A program made the position numbers and the translations under genes. This document shows positions 46,510 through 58,803 of a stretch of 64,000 nt of DNA, piece after piece. The stretch is from Salminus brasiliensis (lineage: Eukaryota; Chordata; Actinopteri; Characiformes; Bryconidae), in assembly GCF_030463535.1 (NCBI RefSeq), contig NC_132881.1:8358026-8422025 (forward strand), read 5' to 3'. The notes beneath the pieces are model-generated. The model was not told where the DNA came from. It was given only the letters and a program-made list of their open reading frames with translations, and did not search any database. The first letter of the stretch is position 1. Each line of letters begins with the position of its first letter.

Positions 46510-49500
46510 ACTCTGTATGACAGCAGCTCCACTGTGGCAGATGAAGGCCCTGCAATAGGTGGTGAGAAATTCCCAGCACCTATTTCTCATTTCTTTCCAA
46601 TAGAAATGAGAAATTTATTTCAGTGGACTTTTGTTTACCTTACAATTCATAAAGTAATGTGAAGGAAAGGACACTCTCCCTCTCTATGGAGTTCACTTTT
46701 TCTGTACTCAAGAGTCTAATACAATGTCTTTAATATTCAGCCTCTAATTCACTCACTATTAAGGGCACAGAAGCCATTCACTTGAATAGAAAAGTGCACT
46801 CCTATAAAGAGAGAAGGAATCCGTTTGGACGAAACAGACATCTTCACCTCTGGTGTGTAAAGGAGTGATATAGGAGGTCATTCCTGCTGGTACTATTATA
46901 TTTTTTAGTTCATCTGCTGGCAACTGAACTGTCAGTCAGTGTCCCCACTCATCCATTCATGAGTCTTTCTGCTCATTCATCTCAGCCGCTGTACCTGTTG
47001 ACGTTTGTACATTAATGTATGTGGCTGCTATGATGATTTAAGTATAAATCAGTTTGCGAGTGCGGACCAAGCTAGCTAAGGCAAGGAGGCAACTCAAGAA
47101 ATTTGGGCTGGAGTTCTGGGGGGCTTCGAGCAGATGGAATTCGAAACCAGATCCCCCTTGCCAGGTAGAGGTTGAGTAAAATTGGATCAGGAGGAGCAGG
47201 GGTGGTGGTGGGATGCAAGTTTCGTCACGAGAACGAGAAGGGAGAGGAGCGGTTTTATAGCGCGTAGTAATTGAGGGGGAGAGTTTGGGCGTGGTCCATC
47301 TCCCAAACTTTCAGTTATTACAGAACTCCATTTTGAGGATAAGGTGTGATTTCACTTCTCTGCAATTCTCTCCATAACAGTACATTTTATGTAAATGTGT
47401 CACATTCTAATCGGGGGGAGGAGTGCAGGCAATGGAAAACAGTTGGGATCCAAAGCTTGAAAGGCATGAAAGCATATGCCTTCTTCTGCAGACATGGAAG
47501 GCCTGGCTGCTCACAACCATTGGAATGCTAATAAACCTGGCATGAGACGATGGGGAGAATACAGAGATAGAAAATGTCATGACATGAATGTAATAATGGA
47601 AATAATGCCATGAAACAAATACCACTGAAATCCTTCATTCGGTAGGGGTCATATCAGTGTCTGTAAAAAACATACAAAGCATGACATCCTGCCCTTCTAT
47701 TACACAGAAATGAGGACAAATTTAGTTCAAATGAGAGCTGTCTTATGTTCAAACTGGGGCCAGGTTCTGTGCAGTAACTGCATCCATACGTTTGCATCCA
47801 TGAATTGACAGTCCTTCGTAGTGCTCATGTCAGTCATTTTTACACAAATAACACGTATGTGACAGAAGAGACTCAAAATAATCTTATTAGTTTAAATTAA
47901 AACCTATGTCTAGCTTAGACCTCAGCCTAGACAAGCCACTGACCATTGTAATAAATCGAATAAAATAGGACTATAATAAATGTATACAGAAGAGGCAGCG
48001 AGCTAGATGATGGGGGCTGTTAATGTTTTAATAGAACTAATTACACTCATTTATCCAGACATTACATGCTGCAAAATGCATTTTACATGAGACACCCACA
48101 CATTACTGGACCCCCTGACAGATATCTCCATTATGCGCACATGCACTCAGTCTCTAATGTTGTTGAACTGTGCAGGTTTAGTGTGATGTGGTGTAAGGTG
48201 ATTGAGTTTGGAAATAAGTCGAGTCTACTGGCCTCCAAGTGGGTTGTCCTCACAACTGCACAACTATACGCTTTGACTTTGGCTATGTTTTATACTTTAG
48301 TTGGAGAAGCGGGCAGGGAAGAGGAGGAGTACTCAGTACAGCTGGTTATTCTAGTGGTCTACAGCTTTGTCTGACGTTACCACACCAAGGACTGGTACAG
48401 AGATATTCAGTTTCCCTGAATGGCTTTGTAGCATATTTCTGTTATAGAGGACCCTAACCCTCATATATAGGTATTGAAGTTACAGTTATTGCCACAGTCA
48501 TAGCCACAGTTACGGTCACAGTTAATGTTACTGTGTGATGGTAACAGTAATCCACGGATGAGGTCGTTTACAGTTGCAGTATAGTACTAAGTACTTAATG
48601 CAGAACTGCTGTAACACACAGTATTGTGCAAAAGATGACTAGAGCAGAACAGGCAGTGATGGAAATGCAGTGCAGGTGATATACAGATGTACAATGATGC
48701 TGAGTAACAGATTAATTTGATGGATTGGAGTGTAGATTTGTACAATCTGATGGCTGTAGGAAGAAATGACCTGTCAAAGTGTTTTTCCTGCAGCGAGGTC
48801 TGCTGCCCATTGTGTGCTCTCTGTCCCTGTAGTGTTTTGTGGACTGGGTGAGAGTTCTTCATGATCACGGACACCTTTGCCAACATCCCATTACCCTCTC
48901 CAGCACCATCTCCACTGTGTCCAGTTTAGCCCCCAGGACTGAGTCGGTCAGTCTAATGATCTTGTTCAGTCTGTTTGGGTCTTTTGTTGTAGTACTGCTG
49001 CCCAGCACACAATGGCACAGAAAAATGTTACTTGGCACCACAGATTTGTAGAAAGTTCATAGCAGCTAGGTTGTCACACCAAAGAACCTCAGCCTTCAAA
49101 AAGTAGCGCTGGCTTTGGCCCTTCGTGTACAGCTTGTCCATGTTCACTTCCCATTCCAACTTGTCCCACAGATGAACACCCAAATATAATCCAAGACTAA
49201 GCTTAATCCCTGTGCAGGAAATTGGCCCCTGTAGTTTCATGGTTCTTTCATAAGAGTCTGGAATTTCATCTTCATACTGGATTTATATTCACTGTATGCT
49301 TTTTTTTATCATCACCTACATTTGTTTAAAACTAATTATAACTGAAAATTATTCTGATCTGCTTTTTTGGGGGTATTTTCATCTTGGTAAATTTCTTAAG
49401 CTTTCTTAGAAGAGTATTAATTGGCACTGTTTTTCTCTTTGCATTTTGTTGTACCGTAGACTAAATGTTTGTTAAATTATCTGTCATTCAGTCTTCTGTT

Positions 49501-50286
49501 GTCACATTTTATATTAAATCATTTACAAAATTCAGGCAAGTGACATGCAGTGATTTGGCACAGTGGCACTCAGATTTATGTGGCCACTTTTGTAAATGTT
49601 GTAAAACACCTTTATATTAGATTGCTACATAATGATTACAGATTGTTTATTATTGTTTATATATGTTTTGTGAGAAGACCTGAATTGTGGGTGATTTTGG
49701 GTGAAACTAGAGAAAATGGAATCAGATAGAGTGGTCATCCAGAATACAGATGCTCAACAAAGAAGCCACTTATGAGCAGCACTAAGCCTCAGGCTTCACC
49801 TTTTGGAAGATCACTCAATGGTGTTGGTTGCTTTACTACTGACGACTCGATTGATGACTTGCCTAACTGTGCAGAGGCAAAGGAGGCCGGAGGTATATTA
49901 AGTATGTGTAAGCTTTTACCTGAGACTTTTACCAGACACTGAAATGATTTACACTGGGAGACATGAACAGCAAGCAAGCTTTGAGCAGAAACTTAATTAA
50001 TCCACATTATTTCCTGTTAATGAAGTTTTTCTAGAAAAGTCCAACTGTGTATCTAATACCAACATTTCTTTCTGTGTTATTTTTGGCTGCAGATGTATGT
50101 TTTAAAATGGTGGATATTCTACTATAACCAAATTACAAAGGAATAAAGGAGGTCAGATGTTGAAACTGAGGATGTTCAGTAGTTCTGCATTTATCTGGGG
50201 TTGCTGAAATGACTAACACTCGTTTCTGTCTGTGTTTGTGTGTAGGGAAAAGAGAAAAAGGGAAGTTGGCTACAATGAGCCCCCTG
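46510..50286 (+). CDS. Three phase-compatible exon-like blocks, unrecognised gene
   Basis: Blocks 46510-46561, 49743-49892 and 50246-50286 each lie between AG and GT and join without stops (phases 1 and 1, ending in phase 0). The first gives T-L-Y-D-S-S-S-T-V-A-D-E, the second S-P-F-G-R-S-L-N-G-V-G-C-F and D-D-S-I-D-D-L-P, the third K-R-E-K-G-K-L-A-T-M-S-P-L. The last acceptor has a strong pyrimidine tract; the middle one is poor. An alternative acceptor at 47490 (CTTCTGCAG) would give a short terminal exon in phase. The first and last exons are not visible in the window. Low-complexity regulatory-protein flavour, no family recognised. It may also be chance. Confidence 0.3.
48575..49235 (-). 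mobile_element. LINE 3' fragment
   Basis: The minus strand carries the end of ORF2 (D-P-N-R-L-N-K-I-I-R-L, then R-S-F-L-P-T-A-I-R-L). The family is related to 1.8-2.4 kb. Several frameshifts. Confidence 0.75.
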
Positions 50287-50865
50287 GTAAGAACTCAGCA
50301 CTTCTGTCAGGTTTGGCTGTTTTGATATGTGCTTAATAACAACATTCATTTCCTTTCTCGCTAGTTTATTACCAGGCTTCTGCAAAACACACCCTAATTA
50401 CTATTATTTCATGATACCTCATTCACATCAAATAATTTTTTTAGAATATGCAATGATATTACAGTCGTTTGCATCCATGTTGTTTTTTAAGTAGGAATAG
50501 TAGTGGTTAAATACCAAGTAGTTGGTACTTGGTATTTACAGTATCATGCATAAGCATTAGGCACTTGAAAATATAACACATAATTTAACAAAACAAGCAC
50601 GCACCTCACCTCACTAAAAACTATATTATTCTGGATGCATCATATATAAATCACCCTGTAAAACACAACTAGCACAAATAAATCATAGTTAAGGGCTTTG
50701 AAAAGTAGGATCCAGTAAAGAATCAGGTGAATATGTTATTCATTAAGTATGCATTATTATGGCCCTTTTAGGGAGGATCGTCTGTAGATCGGTTCAGGAA
50801 TTGATCCCATATGAAGTGAAATGCATTAAAAATGAGTCTTAGGTTCTCACTCTGTGTACACCAAC

Positions 50866-50990
50866 CCTCAAAGCCCTGCAGGTTCTTGTAAGATGGTTCC
50901 ACTGTTGTCTCATTTCTTCCACAAGTAGAGCCTCTTCCTCGATAAGTCTCTCCAGCTGCATCACCTTGTCAAAAACGTTCCTCTTCATGT
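50866..50990 (-). pseudogene. Exon-like coiled-coil block, possible KDZ C-terminal exon
   Basis: Acceptor CACTTAG followed by an open frame starting M-K-R-N-V-F-D-K and containing E-R-L-I-E-E-E-A-L-L-V-E-E-M. It is an amphipathic helix of about 40 residues. The donor (AGG|GTTGGT) is weak. Its orientation and position fit the KDZ relic. Confidence 0.4.
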
Positions 50991-52079
50991 CTAAGTGTTT
51001 CAGAGGATATAGGTAGGGCTAGCTCGTATTGGGTTTCACAGTAAACAGGATGGTGCATCGGTAAGGACACAGGAATAAAGACGAGGGAACATCATTTCTT
51101 CTTATTAAACTGTATTGTAATCCAATAGTACTTCGCAGTACAACTTGACATTAAGCATTGCTCACAGTCTGAAATAAAAAAAAAAAAAAAAAACATCAAA
51201 TCATATTCGAACAAATATTCTAAACTGCTAAATCAGATAAGAAATGATCACTTAATAAATAATAAGTATTAACATTCAGTTCTAGCAGGAATAGTATTTA
51301 AGGGACATTATGTTCTAGAGAATATGCACACGGTTACATATAGAGCTTCCCTATATGTTTGGCGAACATGAGAACTGCACTACTATGTCCTCAGGCGGAA
51401 GCCATTTTCTGCACAGAACAAGAACTTTACTGCAGCTTGAACGACTTTCTTTCTCTCTTTATTCTTTAACATGGAGTAAATTCTCACAAGGAACAAACTT
51501 GAACAGCCAACTAGCTGGCACTTACTTGTCGTCATCAACTCAATGCATGGATATCACCAGCTGAACTGAATTGGTTGGCAGGGGAGTGTAATTGAATTGA
51601 AAGGCGATGCACACAGCATCAGAGCTCCTGCTTCTCTCTCTCACTCCACACGTCATTTCCAGTTCTCCTGCAGTGTGAGTGTTAATAATTTGACATCTGA
51701 TGTTAGTGCTGCAGCTGTCTGTCCTGACTACACAGGCAACGCGTGACTGGTTTTACATTGTGGAGGAAGAAAAGCAGAAGCACTGTGACAGTTATTCAGA
51801 GGAGTCGGGCGTTCAGTCATTTTCTCCTGACTCTGGAACATGGTCACTCTGTGAGGTTGAAAGCACAGTTTAGTGCAAGTGGGCAAAAAAGGGGGTAAAA
51901 ATGTCAGGTCTAATGATCTTCATGGTCAGAATCTGCACATTTCTATGGTCTGAAACAAATGAAAAGTCTGAGTTTAATGAGTTCAAATGAAGAATCACAA
52001 AAATGGTTCATGTCAAAATTAACATACCAGAATCCCAAGTCATAACGTCAGCGAATACAAAAGTAATCGTAGCATACAT

Positions 52080-52640
52080 CAGAAACAGCAGTGCTGCTAG
52101 AGTTTTTAAACGTTGTGTCCACTCACTGTACACTCGATTAGACACTCCTTGGTTGGTAGGTGTGTACAATTACAAGCAAACCAAAGCAGAATGACAAGCT
52201 CGGTTTGTCTACAGAGTGAACAGTGAAAACTCCAACAGCCCTTCTGTGTCTGATTCAGTAACACCAGTGCAATAAACTGGTACTATCTGGGTGGTGGATT
52301 ATTCTCAGCACTGCAGTAACACTGACAGGGTGGTGGCATGTTAGTGTGTGTTGCACCAGTGCGAGTGAGACAGACACACAGCAGTGCTGCTGGAGTTTTT
52401 AAACAGCTCAGTGTCACTGAGAATAGTCCACCAATCACAAATATCCAGCCAACAGCGTCCTGTGACCAACTGGAAATGATAGTCTTGTGGAGGTCCTGAA
52501 TACTAAAGAAAAAGGTAAAGGTGTGCTGGCAAAGTACACAGGGAAAAAGATGGATTACAGTATGTAACTGTACAACAACCAAGACCTATATGGTCAGTGG
52601 AACTGATCAAATGGAAAACGTGCAGAAACAATGAGGTGGT
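52080..52640. mobile_element. Non-autonomous DNA element with internal repeats
   Basis: Two copies of 'cagcagtgctgct' + 'agagtttttaaac' (52088 and 52379) and the motif 'gagaatagtccaccaa', typical of an abundant fish element in my recollection. No coding frame. Confidence 0.6.
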
Positions 52641-52862
52641 TTTATTGAACATGCTCACTAGAGTATAAACACAGTATAAAAATTTTGTAAGGGTTTAAGT
52701 GTATGATGTGGAAGGGGGACTTTGCTCCATGTAAAAATGTATTTGAACTGGAAATTACCTATATTGACCTACAACTTAATGTTACTGTCACAGATTTCAC
52801 ATTTAAAAATTAATTCCACAAGTTCATGATGTCTGGGAGGCAACCTGAACATGGCTACTTAC

Positions 52863-52968
52863 CAGTTACTCGATATAGATTCCCCCCTTTTCTGCTGCAT
52901 GCCCAAGAATAGGCCTTCAATCACATGTTGCAACCCCACTGGATCATCTGATCTGGGGTCATGTGGAG
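52863..52968 (-). pseudogene. Exon-like block, probably KDZ
   Basis: 106 bp with a CTTTACAG acceptor and an ACTG|GTAAGT donor, both good. It encodes S-D-D-P-V-G-L-Q-H-V-I-E-G-L-F-L-G and R-G-E-S-I-S-S-N. No stops in the used frame. Confidence 0.5.
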
Positions 52969-54821
52969 CTGTAAAGAATATTTGTCAGGTTAAGGTGGTT
53001 GACAGTAAAAGTAAATCTAACATATTGAGATAAAGACAAAACAGTAAATGACTAAAGAACATGGGATGTAAAATTAAAAGACAACACCCATAAAATGTTT
53101 TGCCAAGAAAATCTGAGAATCTATCTACAGTTTGCTCTTTTTTAGTTTTATGGTGACTAATAAGTATCCCAACATGTTGATAAAGTCACATCACTTAAGC
53201 AATGAGAAAGCAATTATACAAATATTTTTAAAGTTTGTTTGCCATGGTCACTCTATCAGTTAAAAGGGCAGGTGTTAAAATATACTTGTAAAAACCAGTA
53301 AGATGATCCCCCCCCCCCTCCTGACATGCAATGTGATCATATCCACTCGAGCTGTAATGATGAAGGAACTGATAAATGTGCTGTTTCACCAGGGCTTAGT
53401 CAACAAATATGATCAATGAAAAGTAGGGTAAAAAAGCACAATACATGAGCACTGTAAGTAAAGGTTCACTTCCCAGCCTTACTCATGTATTTTGTAGTTA
53501 GAGCCACTTGTGACAAAAAGCTGTTAAATACGGTGCTCCTGCCCCTGTTTGGTTTCTGCCACCCTGCTGCACCTACAGCATTTATATCAGATGTCAAGAA
53601 TACAAATGTTGTATGTAATAAATTTATAAATGTAATAAAATAAATAAAAAAGTTTAAAAACACCACCAATATGGTAAAATACTTAACTGTGTGTTCGACA
53701 ATACACAATTACCTCACACTTTGTAGAATGCCCCTTTGCATGCAGAAAAGTCATCTAAGTCAAGTTTTGTATTTCTGGGAATGTCTGAGCCGGCTTCTGC
53801 AGATAGGGCCAATATCCACACATTACATCAGTGCAGAAGAACTTTCCATTTGTTTTTGTGGCCAGTTCTTCTTGCAAAAATGGAGGATTGGCAAATATCT
53901 CCCCCAGTACATGTTCAGACCTTTAAGCAAACTGCCACCTCCAGGACCTCTTCATCACATATGATATTTGTCTTTTTAGAGGTCTCTCTGGCTGCAGCCC
54001 ATGTTGATGTCCCACAGATTCCTTTTCCATGTACCTGTAACACAATGTCACTATCAAATATATACAAAAAGTAAATCCTGCTTCACTATGTACAGCCTAA
54101 AGTGTTTTGACAAATATCTTACTGGCTTGGCCTTCTTACGAATGCACTCAAAAAATGTTGCTACATCTTTATCACTGGCCAAAAAAATGCCATCAAAAAA
54201 TGTCTGTTCCTCTAAAGAAAACATTAAAGATAATAGAGATACTCCCTAGAGATTCTGACAGTTTACAGTTATCAAGAATAACATAACTCTTTGTTTTGCT
54301 GAAACGATGTAGTTTTCGGTTTCCATCGACAGACACAGCAACTGTATCTAGGATGCAAACTGGGCAAGAGAAGTGGTCAATGCTACAGAATTTTTCTTTT
54401 TCATGATGACAATATGTTCATTCAAGGAAAGCTTTGTGGAAGATACACAAATCGCCACAAATGTTCCCATTCTGGAATTAGGAAAATACTGAATAACAGT
54501 GGCATGCTAATTACAGACCTGCACAAATAAGGACAAGTGGCTTTTCAACAGCCTCACCCTTCCAAATTGTTGTGAACAACATTTTAGGTGTGAAAAATAC
54601 ATACCAATAACTTGGTGTGCATTTACATCTGCAAAGCATTGTTCACTAGCTGAAGCTTCAGATGTTCTTGCATTTTCTGGAATTATTATTTTTTTTATAC
54701 ATTTTCATACATACACAGAACATGCAAATCAACATGACGTATGTTTCCTCATAGAGGATGGGAAGCTGAACCATTTTTTGTTATTGTTCAGCAACTCATG
54801 AAAATGTATTTTACAAAATGA

Positions 54822-55320
54822 CCTGTTAAGGAGGGATAAGGCACTGGTGACCCCTGTGTCCATCAGGGGGGTCAATGTGGACACTGTGGAGAACTACAAA
54901 TATCTAGGAGTTTACATTGACAACTAACTACACTGGGCTAAGAACACTGACGCCCTCTACAGGAAGGACCAAAGTCGTCTCTATTTTCTAAGGTCCTTCA
55001 ATAACTGCCAGACTATGCTCAGGATCTTCTATGAGTCTGTAGTGGCAAGTGCAAGTGCATGCTGGGACAGGCCGAGAGTGGCAGACACAAACAGACTGAA
55101 CAAACTGATCCAAAAGGCCAGTGATGATGTGGGTATGGAGGTGGACTCACTGAGGCAGTGTCAGAGGGGAGGATGCTGTATAAGCTGCATGCCATTACAG
55201 ATAATGGCTCTAACCCACAGGAGCACATTCAGTGCAAGGCTCATCACCAAAATGCACCACAGAGCACCACAGGTCATAAAAACTAACCAGAAAACCAGCT
55301 AACATAAACTCTACCATTAA
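54822..55320 (+). mobile_element. LINE reverse transcriptase C-terminal fragment
   Basis: Reads Y-K-Y-L-G-V-Y-I-D-N, then L-Y-R-K-D-Q-S-R-L, then F-Y-E-S-V-V-A-S-A, then N-R-L-N-K-L-I-Q-K-A, in the order of fish LINE reverse transcriptase thumb regions. One in-frame stop near 54927. Confidence 0.8.
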
Positions 55321-55329
55321 CTCACCTGT

Positions 55330-56680
55330 CCCCGTGTCTACCTGGTCCCTGCAAGAGGCAGAGAAAGATAATGAGAATCAATGATGAATAGATGTTCAAA
55401 GCTGTAAAAAAGAGAAAGATCATAATTACACACAATTAGATCCAGTGTGAAATCAGTTAGTACAGCATACGAGATCTCTAGCCAGCACATCGTGACAACC
55501 ACAAAAAAACACCAGCTGCTTTATCTAGCAAGCGCTCCTCATTAGCCACCTAGCGCTAACTAGCTAATGTACGAGCTCAGCTGACACCTCACTCTACGCT
55601 AATGAATGAGCAGACAGTGTCTCCCGTTCCCTTATCTTCATATAAGCTTTTGGTAAAAGATATGTTAGAAGAACCTCTGATTTAACCACCAAACTATATG
55701 AGAATGGCCACAACTACAGCTCGCTGTGTACCTGATGCTATGTTAGAGGCTGCATTAGCCTAGCCACCAAGCTAGCTGTTCCCTACTAGCTAGATAAATC
55801 AACCTTAATCAGTAGAAAGGACCCAGTTCCCCTATATCTTAAACCTAAAAAGTGGTCAGAGGTACGTATATCCCATGAGACCAGGCTGATTATTTCACTT
55901 ATCAATTAAAAACAATAAAGATAGATATATACAGGCAGACAGATATATAGATCTATAGATAGATATATTGGCATAACATAAAATCATGAAATGTAATATA
56001 TAGCAACAGTAAATTACTATTAGGCCCATATTTGAAGACAGATTTTGGATTACTGAAAGAACCCTGTTGATGACAGGAGTGATTTTAATGTGTTCAGGTG
56101 TTGGTGCAGGTGTGTATACATGAGTAAACTCAGGTGAGCACCAGTTCACAAATGCATCTTTCAAAAGTCAGAGAAACAGCTGCTGCTGGAACTTTAGAAC
56201 TGTGTCTTTATGATGTAAGAATGTTCTATTATCAATCATTCCATTAAACTCCCAGTCGCTCCTCTGATCCTCCAGCTGCAGACATGTAACCAGCACCCTC
56301 TCCACACATCAGGACAGCAAATGTAGGACAAACAGTCTTTTCATTATTCCTGCCCGCCGTGGCAGTGTGCTTTAGCCTTGAGGTTGCTGAACTGACTGGG
56401 TTTTTAAAGTCTGCTGCTGATGTGTTTTAATTTTAACTGGGTAAAAGTTGTAATGTTGAGAAGCTGATGATGTTTTTGGGATGGTGGACAGACTATTAAA
56501 GTTTGCAAGTGTTGAAGAATTTAATCTATTGATCTATGTAGGATTAGACAGGTAGAAAAATGGATAAGTAAAAAACAGTTACAAATAAAGATAAGACAGA
56601 CAGAAGAAGTAAACATACAGACTAAAATGTACATAGATAGATAAAAAGAGAGAGAGAGAGAGAGAGAGAAAGCTGAACTA
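55330..56680. other. Non-coding stretch before the array
   Basis: No gene recognised. GATA-type short repeats at 55.92-55.97 kb, and an (AG)n run at 56645-56670 immediately before the array. Confidence 0.5.
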
Positions 56681-57431
56681 CAGATGGACTAAAGATGCTT
56701 GAAATAAAAAAAGAGAAACATCCTGACTGTTCTACAATTCATTTAATACAGTAATTTATCTAACTGTCCTAAAGATTCTCCAAATGGGAAAGAAAAATGA
56801 CAGGTTAACAGATACATAGCTAGCTAGAGAGATAAATAGACAGATAAATAGTTAGAAAGATGAATGTTTCAGAGTTTTCTACTCTCAGTATAAGAGGTAA
56901 GGGCTAATTTAATTAAAACAATTCTTGACATTTTTCTATTTACATGATAAACAGCATTAACTGATTTCTTTTTTTTTCATTACAAGAACCTGTGTTTGAA
57001 ATGAAACAAAGACAAACAACCTAACTGTCCTACAAATTCACCAACTGAATAAAAACAATGACGGGTTATTTGACACATAGCTAGCTTCCTAGATAAATAG
57101 ACAGATAAATAGATAGATACATTTCTCTGAGTTTTCTGCTCTCAGTATAAGAGGTAAGGGATAATTAAATTATATTAATTCTTTATATTTTTCTATTTAC
57201 ATGATAAACAGCATTATCTGATTTCTGTTTTTCATTACAGGAACCTGTGTTTGAAATGAAACAAAGACTAACACCCTGACTGTCCTACAAATTCTCCAAA
57301 TGGATAAAAAAAAAAAAAATGAAAAAAAAAAATAACGGGTTTATAGACACATAGCTAGCTAGCTAGATAAATTGACAGATAAATAGTTAGATAGATGAAT
57401 TTCTCCGAGTTTTCTGCTCTCAGTATAAGAG

Positions 57432-57518
57432 GTAAGAGGTAATTCAATTAAAATCATTCTTAATATTTTTCTATTTACATGATAAACAGCATTATCTGAT
57501 TTCTTTTTTTCATTACAG
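57432..57518 (+). other. Representative intron-like segment of the array
   Basis: 87 bp from GTAAGA to TTACAG, with CTGAT about 20 nt before the AG and a run of T between. This is the size and layout of a small vertebrate intron; comparable segments occur in most monomers. Confidence 0.6.
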
Positions 57519-58803
57519 GAACCTGTGTTTGAAATGAAACAAAGACAAACAACCTGATTGTCCTAAAATTTCACCAACTGGATAGAAAAAATGAAGGGTT
57601 AATAGATAAATAGCTAGCTAGATAGATACAAAGACAGATAAATAGTTAGATAGATGAATTTCTTAGAATTTTGTGCTCTCAGTATAAGAGGTAAGGGGTC
57701 ATTTAATTATATTAATTCTTTATATTTTTCTATTTCCATGATAAACAGCATTATCTGATTTTTTTTTCATTACAGGAACCTGTGTTTGAAATGAAACAAA
57801 GACAAATACCCTGACTGTCCAATAATTTCACCAACTAGGTAAAAACAATGACTGGTTAATTGAAACATAGCTAGCTAGCTAGATAAACAGTCAGATAGAT
57901 GAATTTCTTCGAGTTTTGTGCTCTCAGTATAAGAGGTAAGGGGTAATTTAATTGAAGTTATTCTTTATATTTTTCAATTTGCATAATAAACAGCATTAAC
58001 TGATTCCCTCTTTTTTTATTACAGGAACCTGTGTTTGAAATGAAACAACGACAAACACCCTGACTGTCCTAGTATTTCACCAACTGGATAAAAAAATTGA
58101 CAGGTTAAAATACACATAGCTAGATATGTAGATAAATTGAAAGATAAATAGTTAGATAGATGAATTTCTCTGAATTTTGTGCTCTCAGTATAAGAGGTAA
58201 GGGGTCATTTAATTATATTAATTCTTTATATTTTTCTATTTCCATGATAAACAGCATTATCTGATTTTTGTTTTTCATTACAGGAACCTGTGTTTGAAAT
58301 GAAACAAAGACTAACACCCTGACTGTCCTACAAATTCTCCAAATGAATAAAATAAAATGATGGGTTATAGACACATAGCTAGCTGGCTAAACAGACAGAT
58401 AAATAGTTAGACAGATGAATTTCTCAGAATTTTGTGCTCTCAGTATAAGAGGTAAGAGATCATTCAATTTAAATAATCCTTAATATTTTTCTATTTACAA
58501 GATAAACAGTATTTTCTGATTTCTTTTTTTTTTCATTACAGGAACCTGTGTTTGAAATGAAACAAAGACAAACAACCTGACTGTCCTACAAATTCTCCAA
58601 ATGGATAAAAAAAAATAAAATAAAAAAAATAAATAAAAAATTATGGGTTTATAGACACATAGCTAGCTAGCTAGATAAATTGACAGATAAATAGTTAGAT
58701 AGATGAATTTCTCCGAGTTTTCTGCTCTCAGTATAAGAGGTAAGGGGTCATTTAATTATATTAATTCTTTATATTTTTCTACTTGCATGATAAACAGCAT
58801 TAT

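Larger units (their letters stand above)
50866..54395 (-). pseudogene. KDZ (Zisupton-type) transposase relic
   Basis: The clear part is 54395 to 53473 (minus). In order it shows C-P-V-C and V-D-G-N-R-K-L-x-R-F, an exon at 54123-54211 with T-F-F-D-G-I-F-L-A, a block from 54034 with C-G-T-S-T-W-A-A-A-R-E-T, then G-E-I-F-A, F-F-C-T-D-V-M-C-G-Y-W-P-Y-L-Q and, after an insertion, L-T-T-K-Y-M-S-K-A. This order is typical of KDZ transposases. GT-AG junctions persist around 54211/54123 and at 54034. There is at least one frameshift after A-V-C-L-K and stops nearby. Exon-like blocks at 52863-52968 and 50866-50990 may be its C-terminal exons, but that link is weaker. A foldback element has landed between them. 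Confidence 0.75.
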
